The translations under genes and the position numbers were made by a program. DNA of 36,454 nucleotides. Origin: Sphingomonadaceae bacterium (GTDB lineage Bacteria > Pseudomonadota > Alphaproteobacteria > Sphingomonadales > Sphingomonadaceae). The notes under the pieces are model-generated. The model saw only the letters and a list, made by a program, of their open reading frames with translations, was not told the origin of the DNA and did not search any database. The DNA lies in contig CANGJB010000030.1 in NCBI GenBank assembly GCA_947453945.1, positions 1-36,454 of the forward strand. Direction: 5' to 3'. Below are positions 18,096 to 26,905 of the stretch, piece after piece (position 1 is the stretch's first letter; the number at the start of each line of letters is the position of its first letter).

Positions 18096-19025
18096 TCAGA
18101 GCATCCGCCTGAGCGCGGCCAGCACGGTCACCCGCGCCGTGAGCACGGCCAGTGCAACGCCCGCGAGCGGGATCGCGGCAATCACGATCCAGTCCTGCCA
18201 ATGCAGCACCGCCCCCCCCACCATGCCCGATCCAAGCCCGGCGAACTGGCGCGAGAGCAGGGCGATGGTGATCACGCCCAGCAGCAGGCCCGCCAGCCCG
18301 CCTGCCGCCGCGTCGAACGCCATCGAGCGCTGGACCACCCGTGCAATCTGCCGGTCGGTGCCGCCCAGCATGTGGACAATCTCGATCGTCTCGCGGTGGT
18401 TGCCCAGCGCATTGCGTGATGCCAGCAGCACCGCTGCAATCGTCGCAAGCGCCAGCAGCGCGATCAGGCCGCCTGCAAGCCACTGCAGCGTGCCGATGGC
18501 GGCAAACACGGGCGTCAGCCATCCGGCCTGCGCATCGACCCGCGCGGACGTGGCGACTGGCACCACGAGCGCGCGCAAATGTGCGATTCGGTCTGCCGTT
18601 GCTGGCCCTTTCAGCCGCACGTCGATCAGCGCCGGGATCGGCAGCGCTTCCACGTCGTCGCCCGGGCGCGTGCCCAGCCACGGTTCGACAAGGGTGTTGA
18701 GATCTTCCTGCGCGACTTGGCGCACTTCGGCCACCTCCGGCGCCTTTGCCAGCGTGGCCATGACCGCGCCGGCCTGCCGCAGGCGCTCGGCCGGGGCGGC
18801 GGTCACGATCTGCACCGTGACACCGCCTTCAAGATCGGCGCTCGCGGTGCGCGCTGCATTGCGCAGAGCAAGGCCGCTGGCCGCAGCCACCACTGTCAGC
18901 GAAATCATGATGGCGATCACCCACGGCATCGGCCCTGAAAGCTGGGCTTCGGGCAGAAGGCGCGGATCGCCCTTTGCGGACGGTCCTGTGCGCCAGGATT
19001 GCAGTAGGGAGGTGAGAAAGCCCAT
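18096..19025 (-). CDS. ftsX: Cell division protein FtsX
   Basis: Encodes 309 residues. FtsX is the membrane subunit of the FtsEX ABC-type complex, which activates peptidoglycan amidases during septation. The first membrane segment lies around residues 33-55 (MPWVIAIMISLTVVAAASGL), followed by an extracytoplasmic domain of about 110 residues. Three more membrane segments form the C-terminal half; between the second and third is the conserved cytoplasmic stretch NHRETIEIVHMLGGTDRQIARVVQ. The topology of four helices with a large first periplasmic loop is that of the family. It starts nine bases after ftsE. Confidence 0.94.
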   Translation of the reverse strand: MGFLTSLLQSWRTGPSAKGDPRLLPEAQLSGPMPWVIAIMISLTVVAAASGLALRNAARTASADLEGGVTVQIVTAAPAERLRQAGAVMATLAKAPEVAEVRQVAQEDLNTLVEPWLGTRPGDDVEALPIPALIDVRLKGPATADRIAHLRALVVPVATSARVDAQAGWLTPVFAAIGTLQWLAGGLIALLALATIAAVLLASRNALGNHRETIEIVHMLGGTDRQIARVVQRSMAFDAAAGGLAGLLLGVITIALLSRQFAGLGSGMVGGAVLHWQDWIVIAAIPLAGVALAVLTARVTVLAALRRML

Positions 19026-19034
19026 GTCAGTGCT

Positions 19035-19793
19035 TCAAAGTCGCGGGGGCGGAACAGCGGCCGCCATCGCCGTGTCCATGGCAGGGCGGCGCGGCGGATA
19101 GCGTAGCGCGCCGGTGGGGTCGCTCAGCCGTCCCTTGTCGAGCCGCATGATCAGCGATTCCGGCACCTTGCGGATCAGGTGGACATCGTGAGTCGCCACG
19201 ACGACCGTGGTTCCCAGCCGATTGAGGCTCTCGAACAGGCGCAGCAGCTTGAGCGCCATCTCGGGATCGACGTTGCCGGTCGGCTCGTCGGCCACCAGCA
19301 TGTCGGGCCGGGCAATCACTGCGCGCGCAATCGCCACGCGCTGCTGCTCCCCGCCTGAAAGCGTCGCCGGCCGGGCATGCTGCCGGTCGCCCAGCCCCAC
19401 CCATTCCAGCATCTCGCCCACGGGCCGTGCGATGTCCTTTTCGCTCACGCCCGCCACGCGCAGCGGCAGTGCCACATTGTCGAACGCGGAGAGATGCGGG
19501 ACGAGGCGGAAATCCTGAAACACCACCCCGATCCGGCGGCGGAAGCCGGGCAGACGCTCGCGCGGAAGGGTGATCGCATCGGTGCCGAACAGGCGGATAA
19601 GCCCGCGCGAGGGGCGCTGCGCCAGATAGAGCAGCTTGAGCAGGCTGGTCTTGCCCGCGCCGCTTGCCCCGGTCAGAAAATAGAAGCAGCCCGGGTAGAG
19701 CGTGAACGAGACATCGGCCAGGATCTCCTTGTCCGTTCCGTAGCGCAGCCCGACATTGTCGAACTGGACGATTTCGGCGTCAGACTGGCTCAT
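19035..19793 (-). CDS. ftsE: Cell division ATP-binding protein FtsE
   Basis: Encodes 252 residues of an ABC ATPase. Walker A is GASGAGKTSLL, the Q-loop is VVFQDFRLVPHLSAFDNVALPL (the FRLVP stretch is typical of FtsE), the signature is LSGGEQQRVAIARA, Walker B is MLVADEPTGNVDPE, and the switch His is in VATHDVHLIRKV. About 25 residues after the core form a Pro/Ala-rich tail beyond the usual 220-230 residues. It drives FtsX at the septum. The start ATG 19793 faces the zinc-ribbon gene across a 157-base divergent promoter region (19794-19950). Confidence 0.95.
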   Translation of the reverse strand: MSQSDAEIVQFDNVGLRYGTDKEILADVSFTLYPGCFYFLTGASGAGKTSLLKLLYLAQRPSRGLIRLFGTDAITLPRERLPGFRRRIGVVFQDFRLVPHLSAFDNVALPLRVAGVSEKDIARPVGEMLEWVGLGDRQHARPATLSGGEQQRVAIARAVIARPDMLVADEPTGNVDPEMALKLLRLFESLNRLGTTVVVATHDVHLIRKVPESLIMRLDKGRLSDPTGALRYPPRRPAMDTAMAAAVPPPRL

Positions 19794-19950
19794 GTCAGGT
19801 GTTGCGGTCCCGAAGGGTGGTTGCGAGCATGGAGCACATGCCGCTTGGATTGGCTATACGGCGCAATCGATGTGGAAAAAAGGCCGGGCGAGCATTTCTC
19901 CCCGCCTGCACCTATTGTTTCCTTGTATCCGCCCATGCTTAACCCGGGGC

Positions 19951-20769
19951 ATGATCATCGCGTGCCCCGCTTGCTCGACGCGCTACGTCGTCCCCGACAG
20001 CGCGATCGGTGTGGAGGGCCGCACCGTGCGCTGTGCCAAGTGCCGGCACAGCTGGTTTCAGGCCGGTCCGGAACTGCCCGCGCGGGATGAACTTCCCACT
20101 GATCCGCCGCTTTCTCCGCCGCCCGCGGTCCCGCAGGAAACTGCGCCCGTTCCGGCGGAACCCGAAGCCAGCGCTGAGCCCGTTCCAGCCCAGCCTCTAT
20201 CGGCGGAGCCAGAAACGCACGATCCCGTGCCAGAGCCTCCGGTCGTGCCCCGTCCTGTCGTTCGCGCGGCCAGCCGTTCGGCCGACGAGGCGTTTGAAGA
20301 CACAGCCTCGAGCTTCGATCACCAGCCGCCGTTCCGTCCGCGCCGCAACATGGCCCGGCTGTGGACGATCGTGGGCGTCGGCTTTGCAGTGCTTGTCGCC
20401 GTATTGATCGGGCTCGCTTCGTGGCTTGGCCTGCCGCGCTGGCTGCCAGCTGCCCATGCCACGTTCGGCGCGGGCAATCCCGATCTTGTGCTTTCCTTCC
20501 CATCGCAGCGGCAGGACCGGCGCACTTTGCCCAATGGCACCGAATATTTCGGCGCCAGCGGCACGGTCACCAATGTCGGCAAGCAGCCGCAGGATGTGCC
20601 GCCGATCCTGATCGTGCTGCGCGATGCCAAGGACAAGGTGGTCTACACTTGGGATGTCACCCCTCCGCGCGATATGCTGAAGCCCGGTGAGAGCGTGACA
20701 ATCAACGAAGCTGTCACCGATGTGCCCAAGAGCGCCAAGGTCGCTGAGATCGGCTGGAAGCCGGAGTAA
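19951..20769 (+). CDS. MJ0042-type zinc-ribbon membrane protein
   Basis: Encodes 272 residues. The N terminus is a zinc ribbon with two CxxC pairs, CPACSTRYVVPD and VRCAKCRHSWFQ, within residues 5-40. A Pro/Glu/Ala-rich linker of about 90 residues follows, then one membrane segment (LWTIVGVGFAVLVAVLIGLA) and a C-terminal beta-rich domain outside the membrane (FGASGTVTNVGKQPQDVPPI, a DUF3426-like fold). This architecture is common next to ftsE in alphaproteobacteria, but its function is not known. The start ATG 19951 puts the zinc ribbon at the N terminus as in homologues; an open extension upstream runs through the divergent promoter and into the ftsE start region and is not used. Confidence 0.87.
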   Translation: MIIACPACSTRYVVPDSAIGVEGRTVRCAKCRHSWFQAGPELPARDELPTDPPLSPPPAVPQETAPVPAEPEASAEPVPAQPLSAEPETHDPVPEPPVVPRPVVRAASRSADEAFEDTASSFDHQPPFRPRRNMARLWTIVGVGFAVLVAVLIGLASWLGLPRWLPAAHATFGAGNPDLVLSFPSQRQDRRTLPNGTEYFGASGTVTNVGKQPQDVPPILIVLRDAKDKVVYTWDVTPPRDMLKPGESVTINEAVTDVPKSAKVAEIGWKPE

Positions 20770-20873
20770 AAAAACACTGCTTGCGTGTTGCGCGCCGCAG
20801 GGTCCTTTGCTAGTGGCCCGCCTCTACCCCGGCAGGGTGACCTTTTGATCAGGTCAAACCCTGCTTGCGATGT

Positions 20874-20960
20874 GCGGTCGTGGCGGAACTGGTAGACGCG
20901 CAACGTTGAGGTCGTTGTGGGCGAAAGCCCGTGGAAGTTCGAGTCTTCTCGACCGCACCA
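20874..20960 (+). tRNA. tRNA-Leu (anticodon GAG)
   Basis: An 87-base class II tRNA. The acceptor arm is GCGGTCG (20874-20880) pairing with CGACCGC (20950-20956), with discriminator A and an encoded CCA at 20958-20960. The anticodon stem CAACG/CGTTG encloses the loop TTGAGGT, so the anticodon is GAG (20908-20910), which reads CUC and CUU. The long variable arm GTGGGCGAAAGCCCGT and the T-arm GTTCGAGTC are present. No repeat of its 3' end was seen downstream, so there is no sign of an integrated element. Confidence 0.96.
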
Positions 20961-21158
20961 AGCAATCCAAACATGATTGGTTCAAGGGAGTTTTCCCCTC
21001 TGGGGGCGCAGTTCTCAGGGCATTCCCCGGTTGGCGGCCGAACCGGTCTCAGGCGGAAGAATCCTCGCTGCAGGCGATCAGGCTGAAATCGGCAGGCCGG
21101 CGCGCTCCGACCGCCAGGGTTCTTTCGGTTTATGGCCGGGCGCTCGACGACGTGAAAT

Positions 21159-21314
21159 CTAGGACGCCTTCTTCGCGGCGTGGTCGACCAGCATTCTATC
21201 GAGTTCCACGATCCGCAATCGCTCGGGCGTGCTCTTGCTCAGGCCCTTCAGGCGGCATTCGGCCCACAGGCTTCTGCGCTCCGATTCCAGAGCCTTTTTA
21301 TACAGGTCGGCCAT
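21159..21314 (-). CDS. Small hypothetical protein (51 aa) coupled to rsgA
   Basis: A 51-residue frame whose ATG lies three bases after the rsgA stop, on the same strand. AAAAGGA about eleven bases upstream can serve as ribosome-binding site. The product begins MADLYKKALESERRSLWAEC and continues through LSKSTPERLRIVELDRMLVD to a basic end, HAAKKAS. It is highly charged, probably mostly helical, with one Cys and no membrane segment or signal peptide. I do not recognise it. Tight spacing and clean composition argue that it is a real gene; conservation in other genomes would decide. Confidence 0.65.
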   Translation of the reverse strand: MADLYKKALESERRSLWAECRLKGLSKSTPERLRIVELDRMLVDHAAKKAS

Positions 21315-21317
21315 TCG

Positions 21318-22346
21318 TCAGATCCTTTTCTTCGGCTTTTCGGCGCGGGTGCGGCGCGGAGACAGCTTTGCGGTATTGGCGGTCTCCTCGCTGGTCAGCT
21401 TGCGCCATCGATCGAGGCGCCCGCGCCCGAGTGATCCGTTCGCAATGGCAGCCTGCACAGCACAATCGGGCTCGGCGGCATGCGTGCAATTGGTGAACCG
21501 GCACTCCAGCGTCATCGCCGCAATGTCGCTGAATACCTCCGCGACTCCGGCCGCCGCATCGGACAACTGGAGTTCGCGCATCCCGGGCGTATCCACCAGC
21601 CAGCCGTTGCTCAGGGCACCGTGATCAAGGCGGTGCATTTCGCGCACGGTCGTGGTGTGGCGGCCTTTCCCGTCGGCTTCGCGCACCGCCTGCGTGGCGA
21701 TGCTGTCGGACCCGCGCAATGTATTGATCAGCGTGGACTTGCCCACGCCTGAGGAGCCTACCAACGCGATCGTCTCGCCGCTTCGGCAGCGCTCCAGGAG
21801 CCGCGCGGCGCTGATGGGATCGCGTCCGTTGACGATTTCGACCTCCGGCGTCAGCACAAGCGCCGCTGCCAAGAAACGGTCCGGTTCGTCCGCCAGGTCC
21901 GCCTTGGTAAGCACGATAACCGGCTGCACCCCGACTTCGCGCGCCAGCACAAGATAACGTTCGATGCGCCCGACGCTGAAATCCTGGTTGCAGGAAGTCA
22001 CGATGAACAGCCTATCCACATTCGCAGCAATCAGCTGGAGGCGGTGGCTGTCGCCCGGCGCCGGCCGCTTGAACAGGCTCGCCCGGTCGAGGATGCGTAC
22101 CACCCTCCTGTCGTTCGGATCGATCAGCAGCCAGTCTCCAACGGTCGGACGGTCCTCCGGTCCCCGAGGCTCACTGATGACCGACGAGATAGCGCCCTCC
22201 AGCGCTTCGCCCAGCACTTCGATCATTCCGCGATGGACCGCCATCACACGGCCGGGGCGATAGAGGCGCACGTCTTCGGCGGACAGTTGGTTGCTGTAAA
22301 ACGATGTCCAGCCGAGGTCGGCGAGGTTGAATTGCGATGCTTTCAT
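21318..22346 (-). CDS. rsgA: Ribosome small-subunit-dependent GTPase A
   Basis: Encodes 342 residues of the circularly permuted GTPase RsgA (YjeQ), which acts in late 30S subunit maturation. An OB-fold occupies the N-terminal part to about residue 100. The GTPase motifs come in permuted order: G4 TKAD (147-150), G1 GSSGVGKS (197-204), then G3 DTPG (252-255). The C-terminal zinc-binding knuckle has Cys282, Cys287, His289 and Cys295 (CRFTNCTHAAEPDC). ATG 22346 was chosen because GAGG lies shortly upstream and the N terminus then fits the family; an in-frame ATG at 22367 would add seven residues. A small gene follows three bases after the stop. Confidence 0.93.
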   Translation of the reverse strand: MKASQFNLADLGWTSFYSNQLSAEDVRLYRPGRVMAVHRGMIEVLGEALEGAISSVISEPRGPEDRPTVGDWLLIDPNDRRVVRILDRASLFKRPAPGDSHRLQLIAANVDRLFIVTSCNQDFSVGRIERYLVLAREVGVQPVIVLTKADLADEPDRFLAAALVLTPEVEIVNGRDPISAARLLERCRSGETIALVGSSGVGKSTLINTLRGSDSIATQAVREADGKGRHTTTVREMHRLDHGALSNGWLVDTPGMRELQLSDAAAGVAEVFSDIAAMTLECRFTNCTHAAEPDCAVQAAIANGSLGRGRLDRWRKLTSEETANTAKLSPRRTRAEKPKKRI

Positions 22347-22611
22347 AGGCCTCGGCACGGGACTCATATTGGGAGGAGCGCTGAACGGCAGGGAAGTCGC
22401 CGCAGCGCGGGCCGCTCGGCGCAACCTCCGTTAGACCTCATCCGGCACAGGGAACAGCGCAACTTTCACCCGGCCTGACACTTACAGACTTGCTTCCCTT
22501 CAGCGCACCAAGGCGGAAGTGCATTGCGCCGTCTGCAAATCCAGGAGTGTTTTCTGAACCCAACCCGTTGGTTGCACCCATTGCTTGGCCTGCTGGTCTT
22601 GTATCGGCGCG

Positions 22612-23964
22612 TCAGGCTGCACCTTTGCGGCGTAGTAGCAGCGAGCTGCCCACCAGAAGCACCATCAGCCCGGCGAAGATCACTGCCAGTTCGCGGTTGT
22701 TCCACGCCATGGTCACTAGCGCGAGGCTCGCCATGCCGAGCGCGAAGGCGGGCGCGAACGGATAGAGCGGCGCGCGGTAGGGGCGCAGCATGTCCGGTTC
22801 GCTGCGCCGCAGACGAAACAGCGCGGCCATGGAAACGATATACATGGTGAGCGCGCCAAAGGCCGAAAGCGTCACCACGCTCGCGGTCAGCGATTGGCCC
22901 GCAATGCTCACGAAGGCATCGCTGTAGATCGCGGCAATGCCCACCACGCCTCCCGCCAGCGTGGCGATGTGCGGCGTGTTGAAGCGCGGGTGCAGCCGCG
23001 CGAACACGGCTGGCAGATAGCCCGCCCGCCCCAGCGCGAAGATCTGGCGCGCATAGCCCATGATGATCCCGTGGAACGAGGCGACGAGGCCGAACAGGCC
23101 AAGCCAAACCAGCATGTGCAGCCATCCGCTGGAGGCCCCAACCGCGCGCTTCATCGCCTGCGGCAGCGGATCGTTGAGGCTGGAAAGCTCCGCCCAGCTG
23201 CCCGATCCGCCGGCAAACAGCATCACCCCGAAGGCTAGCACCGTGAGCGTGAGAATGCCCGAGATGTAGGCCATCGGGATCGTGCGGCGCGGCTCTTTCG
23301 CTTCCTCGGCGGCCATTGCCACGCCCTCGATCGCCAAGAAGAACCAGATCGCGAAGGGCAAGGCCGCAAAGATGCCGCCCACGGCCGCCATGCTGAAATG
23401 GTCCTGCCCGGCCCAGCCGCCGGCCATGAAGTTCGACCAGCGGAAGGCAGGCAGCACCACGCCCATGAACACGATGAGCTCCCCCACCGCCAACAGCGTG
23501 ACCACCACTTCAAAGCTCGCCGCGATCTGCACGCCCACGATATTGAGCGCCATGAACACGGCGTAGGCGCCCAGCGCGGCGTGTTTGGGCTCCAGCCCCG
23601 GGAACTGCACATGGAGATAGGCCCCGATGGCAAGCGAGATCGCGGGCGGCGCAAACAGGAACTCCACCAGCGTCGCAAACCCTGCCACCGCGCCGCCCAG
23701 CGGCCCGAAGGCACGCAGGCCATAGGCGAAGGGGCCGCCTGCATGGGGGATCGCGGTGGTCAGTTCGGTGAAGGAGAAGATGAAGGCGATGTACATCGCC
23801 GCCACCGCCATGGTGGTGACGAGAAAGCCCAGCGTCCCCGCACTGGCCCAGCCATAGCTCCAGCCGAAATACTCGCCCGAAATCACCAGGCCCACGGCAA
23901 TCGCCCAGAGGTGGAACGCCCCCAGCCGCTGTTGCAGCTGCGGGGCTTGGGTGGGCGCGGTCAT
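22612..23964 (-). CDS. eat: Ethanolamine permease (APC superfamily)
   Basis: Encodes 450 residues with about twelve membrane segments, an inner-membrane amino acid/polyamine/organocation (APC) superfamily carrier. The N-terminal LGAFHLWAIAVGLVISGEYFGWSYGW and the EEAKEPRRTIPMAYISG loop are typical of the ethanolamine permease branch. Its stop is 265 bases from the rsgA start; that gap holds no gene I can support. The start ATG overlaps the eutC stop by four bases, and the eutB-eutC-eat order supports ethanolamine as substrate. Other APC amines or amino acids remain possible. Confidence 0.9.
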   Translation of the reverse strand: MTAPTQAPQLQQRLGAFHLWAIAVGLVISGEYFGWSYGWASAGTLGFLVTTMAVAAMYIAFIFSFTELTTAIPHAGGPFAYGLRAFGPLGGAVAGFATLVEFLFAPPAISLAIGAYLHVQFPGLEPKHAALGAYAVFMALNIVGVQIAASFEVVVTLLAVGELIVFMGVVLPAFRWSNFMAGGWAGQDHFSMAAVGGIFAALPFAIWFFLAIEGVAMAAEEAKEPRRTIPMAYISGILTLTVLAFGVMLFAGGSGSWAELSSLNDPLPQAMKRAVGASSGWLHMLVWLGLFGLVASFHGIIMGYARQIFALGRAGYLPAVFARLHPRFNTPHIATLAGGVVGIAAIYSDAFVSIAGQSLTASVVTLSAFGALTMYIVSMAALFRLRRSEPDMLRPYRAPLYPFAPAFALGMASLALVTMAWNNRELAVIFAGLMVLLVGSSLLLRRKGAA

Positions 23965-24737
23965 GCGGGGTTCTGGTCCTCGAACGGGAGAGCGGGGGTC
24001 TGGTCGTCCTTGAGATCGACGCCCGAAAGCTGGCGGCGCAGCGCTTCGCGCAGCAGCCAGCCCAGCGTGCGGGCAGCCTCCTGCGGCGAAAGGCCTCCGG
24101 CGCCGTGGATGTTGGAAATGCAGTTGCGCTCCGCATCGCTGCGGCCGGTGCGCGGCGCGAAAGTCATATAGATGCCCAGGCTGTCGTTGACGCTGAGCCC
24201 CGGCCGCTCGCCGATGATCATCACGCAGACCCGCGCGCCCAGCGCCTCGCCAATAGGATCGCCCAGCGCAACCCGCGCCTGCTGCGCAATCACCACCGGG
24301 CCTATGGAAAGATCACCGAGTTCGGTTCTGCAAGCTTGCACCAACCGCGCAGCGCCGGCCTGCACACCAGTCGCGGAGAGCCCGTCGCCGATCACGAACA
24401 CCACATCATGGCGCCCGCCTGTCTCGGCAAGCAATGCTGCGGATCGGGGCGAAAGGCGGCGGCCCAGATCGGGGCGCCGCAGATAGGTCGCGCGGTCCGG
24501 TGCGTCGCTTTCCACGTGCCGCACCGGCAGCGGCGCAAGCGCGCCCTCCAGCGCCGCCACATCAAGCGCGGCGTGAACCGCATCGCGCGCGCGGGCATGG
24601 GCCAGCTGAAAATCCAGCACTTCGCCCAGCGGCAGCGCGTGCCCCACCCGGCCCAGCGCGATGCGGGCAGGCGTTGTCTGCCGCAGCCGCGCCCACAGCT
24701 CGCCGGGCACCATGTCGTTCGAGACAGGTGGGCTCAA
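23961..24737 (-). CDS. eutC: Ethanolamine ammonia-lyase small subunit
   Basis: Encodes 258 residues of the light chain of the adenosylcobalamin-dependent lyase that splits ethanolamine into acetaldehyde and ammonia. The family core starts at TPARIALGRVG, with VVFVIGDGLSATGVQAGA, VMIIGERPGLSVNDSLGIYMTF and ERNCISNIHGAGGL following. It is shorter than enterobacterial EutC because the N-terminal extension is missing, as in Pseudomonas-type enzymes. The start is uncertain: TTG 24737 overlaps the eutB stop and has GGAG eight bases before it, while ATG 24713 has no visible ribosome-binding site. With the latter the protein has 250 residues. Confidence 0.93.
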   Translation of the reverse strand: MSPPVSNDMVPGELWARLRQTTPARIALGRVGHALPLGEVLDFQLAHARARDAVHAALDVAALEGALAPLPVRHVESDAPDRATYLRRPDLGRRLSPRSAALLAETGGRHDVVFVIGDGLSATGVQAGAARLVQACRTELGDLSIGPVVIAQQARVALGDPIGEALGARVCVMIIGERPGLSVNDSLGIYMTFAPRTGRSDAERNCISNIHGAGGLSPQEAARTLGWLLREALRRQLSGVDLKDDQTPALPFEDQNPA

Positions 24738-26149
24738 GCCAGGCTCTCCGCCAGCCGGCGCACGAACGAGGAGGCGCCGTCCGTCAGCGAACGCAGCTTG
24801 CCATCGGGCGCGGCGATGCCCGTCTCCGCCAGCCAAGCCTCAAATTCCGGGGCAGGGCGCAGGCCCATCACGCTGCGCAAATACAGCGCATCGTGGTTCG
24901 AAAGGCTCTGGTAGGAAAGCATCACGTCGTCGCTGCCTGGCACGCAGATCAGGAAGCTGCAGCCCGCCACCGTCAGCAGCGTCATCAGGCTGTCCATATC
25001 GTCCTGATCGGCCTCGGCATGGTTGGTGTAGCACACGTCGCAGCCCATCGGCAGGCCGAGCAGCTTGCCGCAAAAGTGGTCCTCCAGCCCGGCGCGAATG
25101 ATCTGCTTGCCGTCATAGAGGTACTCCGGCCCGATAAAGCCGACCACGGTGTTCACCAGTAACGGATCGAACGCCCGCGCGACCGCATAGGCGCGCGCCT
25201 CCATCGTCTGCTGGTCCACCCCGTGATGGGCATTGGCCGAAAGCGCCGAGCCTTGCCCCGTCTCGAAATACATCGCGTTCTGGCCGACTGTTCCGCGCCC
25301 GAGAGCCCGCGCGGCGCCGTGCGCCTCACGCAAAACCGCCAGATCGATGCCGAACCCGGCGTTGGCCGCCTCGCTCCCGGCAACCGACTGGAACACCAGA
25401 TCGACCGGCGCGCCGCGTTCCATGATGGTCAGCGCATTGGTTACGTGGGTGAGCACGCAGCTCTGTGTCGGGATCGCATAGCGCTCGCGCAGTTCATCGA
25501 GCATCCGGATCAAAGTGGTCGCGGCGGGTACGCTGTCGGTGGCGGGGTTAACGCCGATCACCGCATCACCCACGCCGTGAAGCAGTCCGTCGAGCACGGC
25601 TGCGGCAATCCCGCGCGGATCGTCCGCCGGATGGTTGGGCTGGAGCCGCGTCGAAAGCCGCCCGGGCAGACCGATGGTGGAGCGAAAGGCCGTCACCACG
25701 CGGATCTTCTTTGCCACCGCGATCAAATCCTGCGCACGCATGAGCTTGGAAACCGCTGCCGCCATTTCCGGCGTCACCCCGCGGGCAATCCCTGCCAGTG
25801 CGGCGGTGTCAGCCGCCTCGCTCAGCAGCCAATCGCGAAAACCGCCGACGGTGAGATGCGCGATGGGGGCAAAGGCTGCGGCATCGTGGCTGTCGATGAT
25901 GAGCCGCGTCACCTCGTCGCGCTCGTATGGCACCACCGTCTCGCTCAGGAACACGGTCAGCGGCAGGTCCGCCAGCACCCAGCGCGCCGCCACACGCTGC
26001 GTGGCGCTTGTCGCGGCAAGGCCGGCCAGTTCATCGCCCGATCGCGCCGGGCTCGCCGCCGCCAGCACCGCCCTCAGATCCTCGAAGCTGTGCCGTTCGC
26101 CGCCAAGATCGCAGGTAAACGGCAAAATCGAGACCTCCACGGCGGACAC
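24734..26149 (-). CDS. eutB: Ethanolamine ammonia-lyase large subunit
   Basis: Encodes about 471 residues, the catalytic heavy chain that holds the ethanolamine pocket in a TIM barrel and, with EutC, the cobalamin. Family blocks are clear: FEDLRAVLAAASPARSGDELAGLAA, the AVIGVNPATDS strand, VFQSVAGSEAANAGFG, the NAHHGVDQQTMEARAYAVARAF stretch and the CDVCYTNHAEADQDDMDSL motif. GTG 26149 gives a short lead before the family core; GTG 26140 and TTG 26191 are alternatives. No EutA reactivase, microcompartment shell gene or acetaldehyde dehydrogenase is in the window. The TonB-like gene ends 90 bases upstream on the same strand; no cobalamin riboswitch was seen in that gap. Confidence 0.94.
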   Translation of the reverse strand: MSAVEVSILPFTCDLGGERHSFEDLRAVLAAASPARSGDELAGLAATSATQRVAARWVLADLPLTVFLSETVVPYERDEVTRLIIDSHDAAAFAPIAHLTVGGFRDWLLSEAADTAALAGIARGVTPEMAAAVSKLMRAQDLIAVAKKIRVVTAFRSTIGLPGRLSTRLQPNHPADDPRGIAAAVLDGLLHGVGDAVIGVNPATDSVPAATTLIRMLDELRERYAIPTQSCVLTHVTNALTIMERGAPVDLVFQSVAGSEAANAGFGIDLAVLREAHGAARALGRGTVGQNAMYFETGQGSALSANAHHGVDQQTMEARAYAVARAFDPLLVNTVVGFIGPEYLYDGKQIIRAGLEDHFCGKLLGLPMGCDVCYTNHAEADQDDMDSLMTLLTVAGCSFLICVPGSDDVMLSYQSLSNHDALYLRSVMGLRPAPEFEAWLAETGIAAPDGKLRSLTDGASSFVRRLAESLA

Positions 26150-26239
26150 ACGGTATCCGCGATGGTAGGCCCCGATCTTGCTGCATTGCAACAGTCGTCT
26201 GGGGAAAAGCCCCGGGGCGCTGCTGCTAGCCTGGCGGCC

Positions 26240-26905
26240 TCACTCCGGGATCTGCCAGCGAATCACACCCGAATAGCGGCCCATCACCAGATCGCCGTGC
26301 TCATCGCGCGCCGGGGTGAAGCGGGCGCGCTGGGTCAGCCGCGCGCACGTGGCGGCATCGAGATCAGCCGAACCGCTTGACCGGGCGATCCGGCAATCCC
26401 GCACTCGTCCGTCCTGTCCCACCGTGATCTCGAACCCGGTCACCCCCTGATCGCCCCGCCGCAGTGCGCTGGCCGGATAGTCGGCGTCTGAAACCCAGCG
26501 GCCCGGCAGGCCCAGTGGCTGCGCCGCGCGCGGGGTGAACGTCGGGCTGGGCGATGCGGTGGGCAGCGGCGGCAGCGGATCAGGGCCCAGCCCGCCATCG
26601 AACGGCAGCGGCGGCAAGGGATCGAGGCCGGGGTTCGTGTCGATGGGCGTCTTGGGCAGCGGGCCCGTATCGGGCGTGGGCTTCGCATCGCGCGGGTGCG
26701 GCATCGGGGATGGCACTGGCTCCGGCGTGACTGTGGGCTTGGGCGGGGCATAGTTCCACGCCGGCAGCGATTTCTTCTCGATGGCCCGGATCAGCCCGCC
26801 GGCAAACCCGGTCAGGATCGCCACTGCCATCACGCCATGTACGGCGCCAACGGCGCCCAGCGCCACGATCCGGCGCCGTCTGCTATCGGGGGTAAGGTAG
26901 GCCAT
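26240..26905 (-). CDS. TonB-family energy transducer
   Basis: Encodes 221 residues with full TonB anatomy: a short cytoplasmic basic start (RRRR), one membrane segment (about residues 15-38, VALGAVGAVHGVMAVAILTG), a long Pro-rich periplasmic spacer with repeated PLPPLP-like units, and a C-terminal TonB domain beginning near DADYPASALRRGDQGVTGFEITV. TonB carries energy from the ExbBD proton channel to outer-membrane receptors. No exbB or exbD lies nearby, so it must share one encoded elsewhere. ATG 26905 is chosen because GGAGAG lies before it. The Cys pair in the C-terminal domain (DCRIARSS and ATCARL) may form a disulfide. Substrate and partner receptor are unknown. Confidence 0.88.
   Translation of the reverse strand: MAYLTPDSRRRRIVALGAVGAVHGVMAVAILTGFAGGLIRAIEKKSLPAWNYAPPKPTVTPEPVPSPMPHPRDAKPTPDTGPLPKTPIDTNPGLDPLPPLPFDGGLGPDPLPPLPTASPSPTFTPRAAQPLGLPGRWVSDADYPASALRRGDQGVTGFEITVGQDGRVRDCRIARSSGSADLDAATCARLTQRARFTPARDEHGDLVMGRYSGVIRWQIPE

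Noticed and set aside
20874..21158. tRNA-Leu as a possible attachment site for an integrated element.
   Set aside because: No repeat of the tRNA 3' end is seen downstream, and no integrase or phage-like gene lies nearby.
22347..22611. Possible small gene between the rsgA start and the eat stop.
   Set aside because: Frames here have no ribosome-binding site, no recognised product, and the spacer looks like ordinary promoter and 3' sequence.
26150..26239. Possible cobalamin riboswitch or terminator before eutB.
   Set aside because: The gap is only 90 bases, too short for a full cobalamin riboswitch, and the GC-rich palindrome GCCCCGGGGC lacks a loop and a proper T-run.
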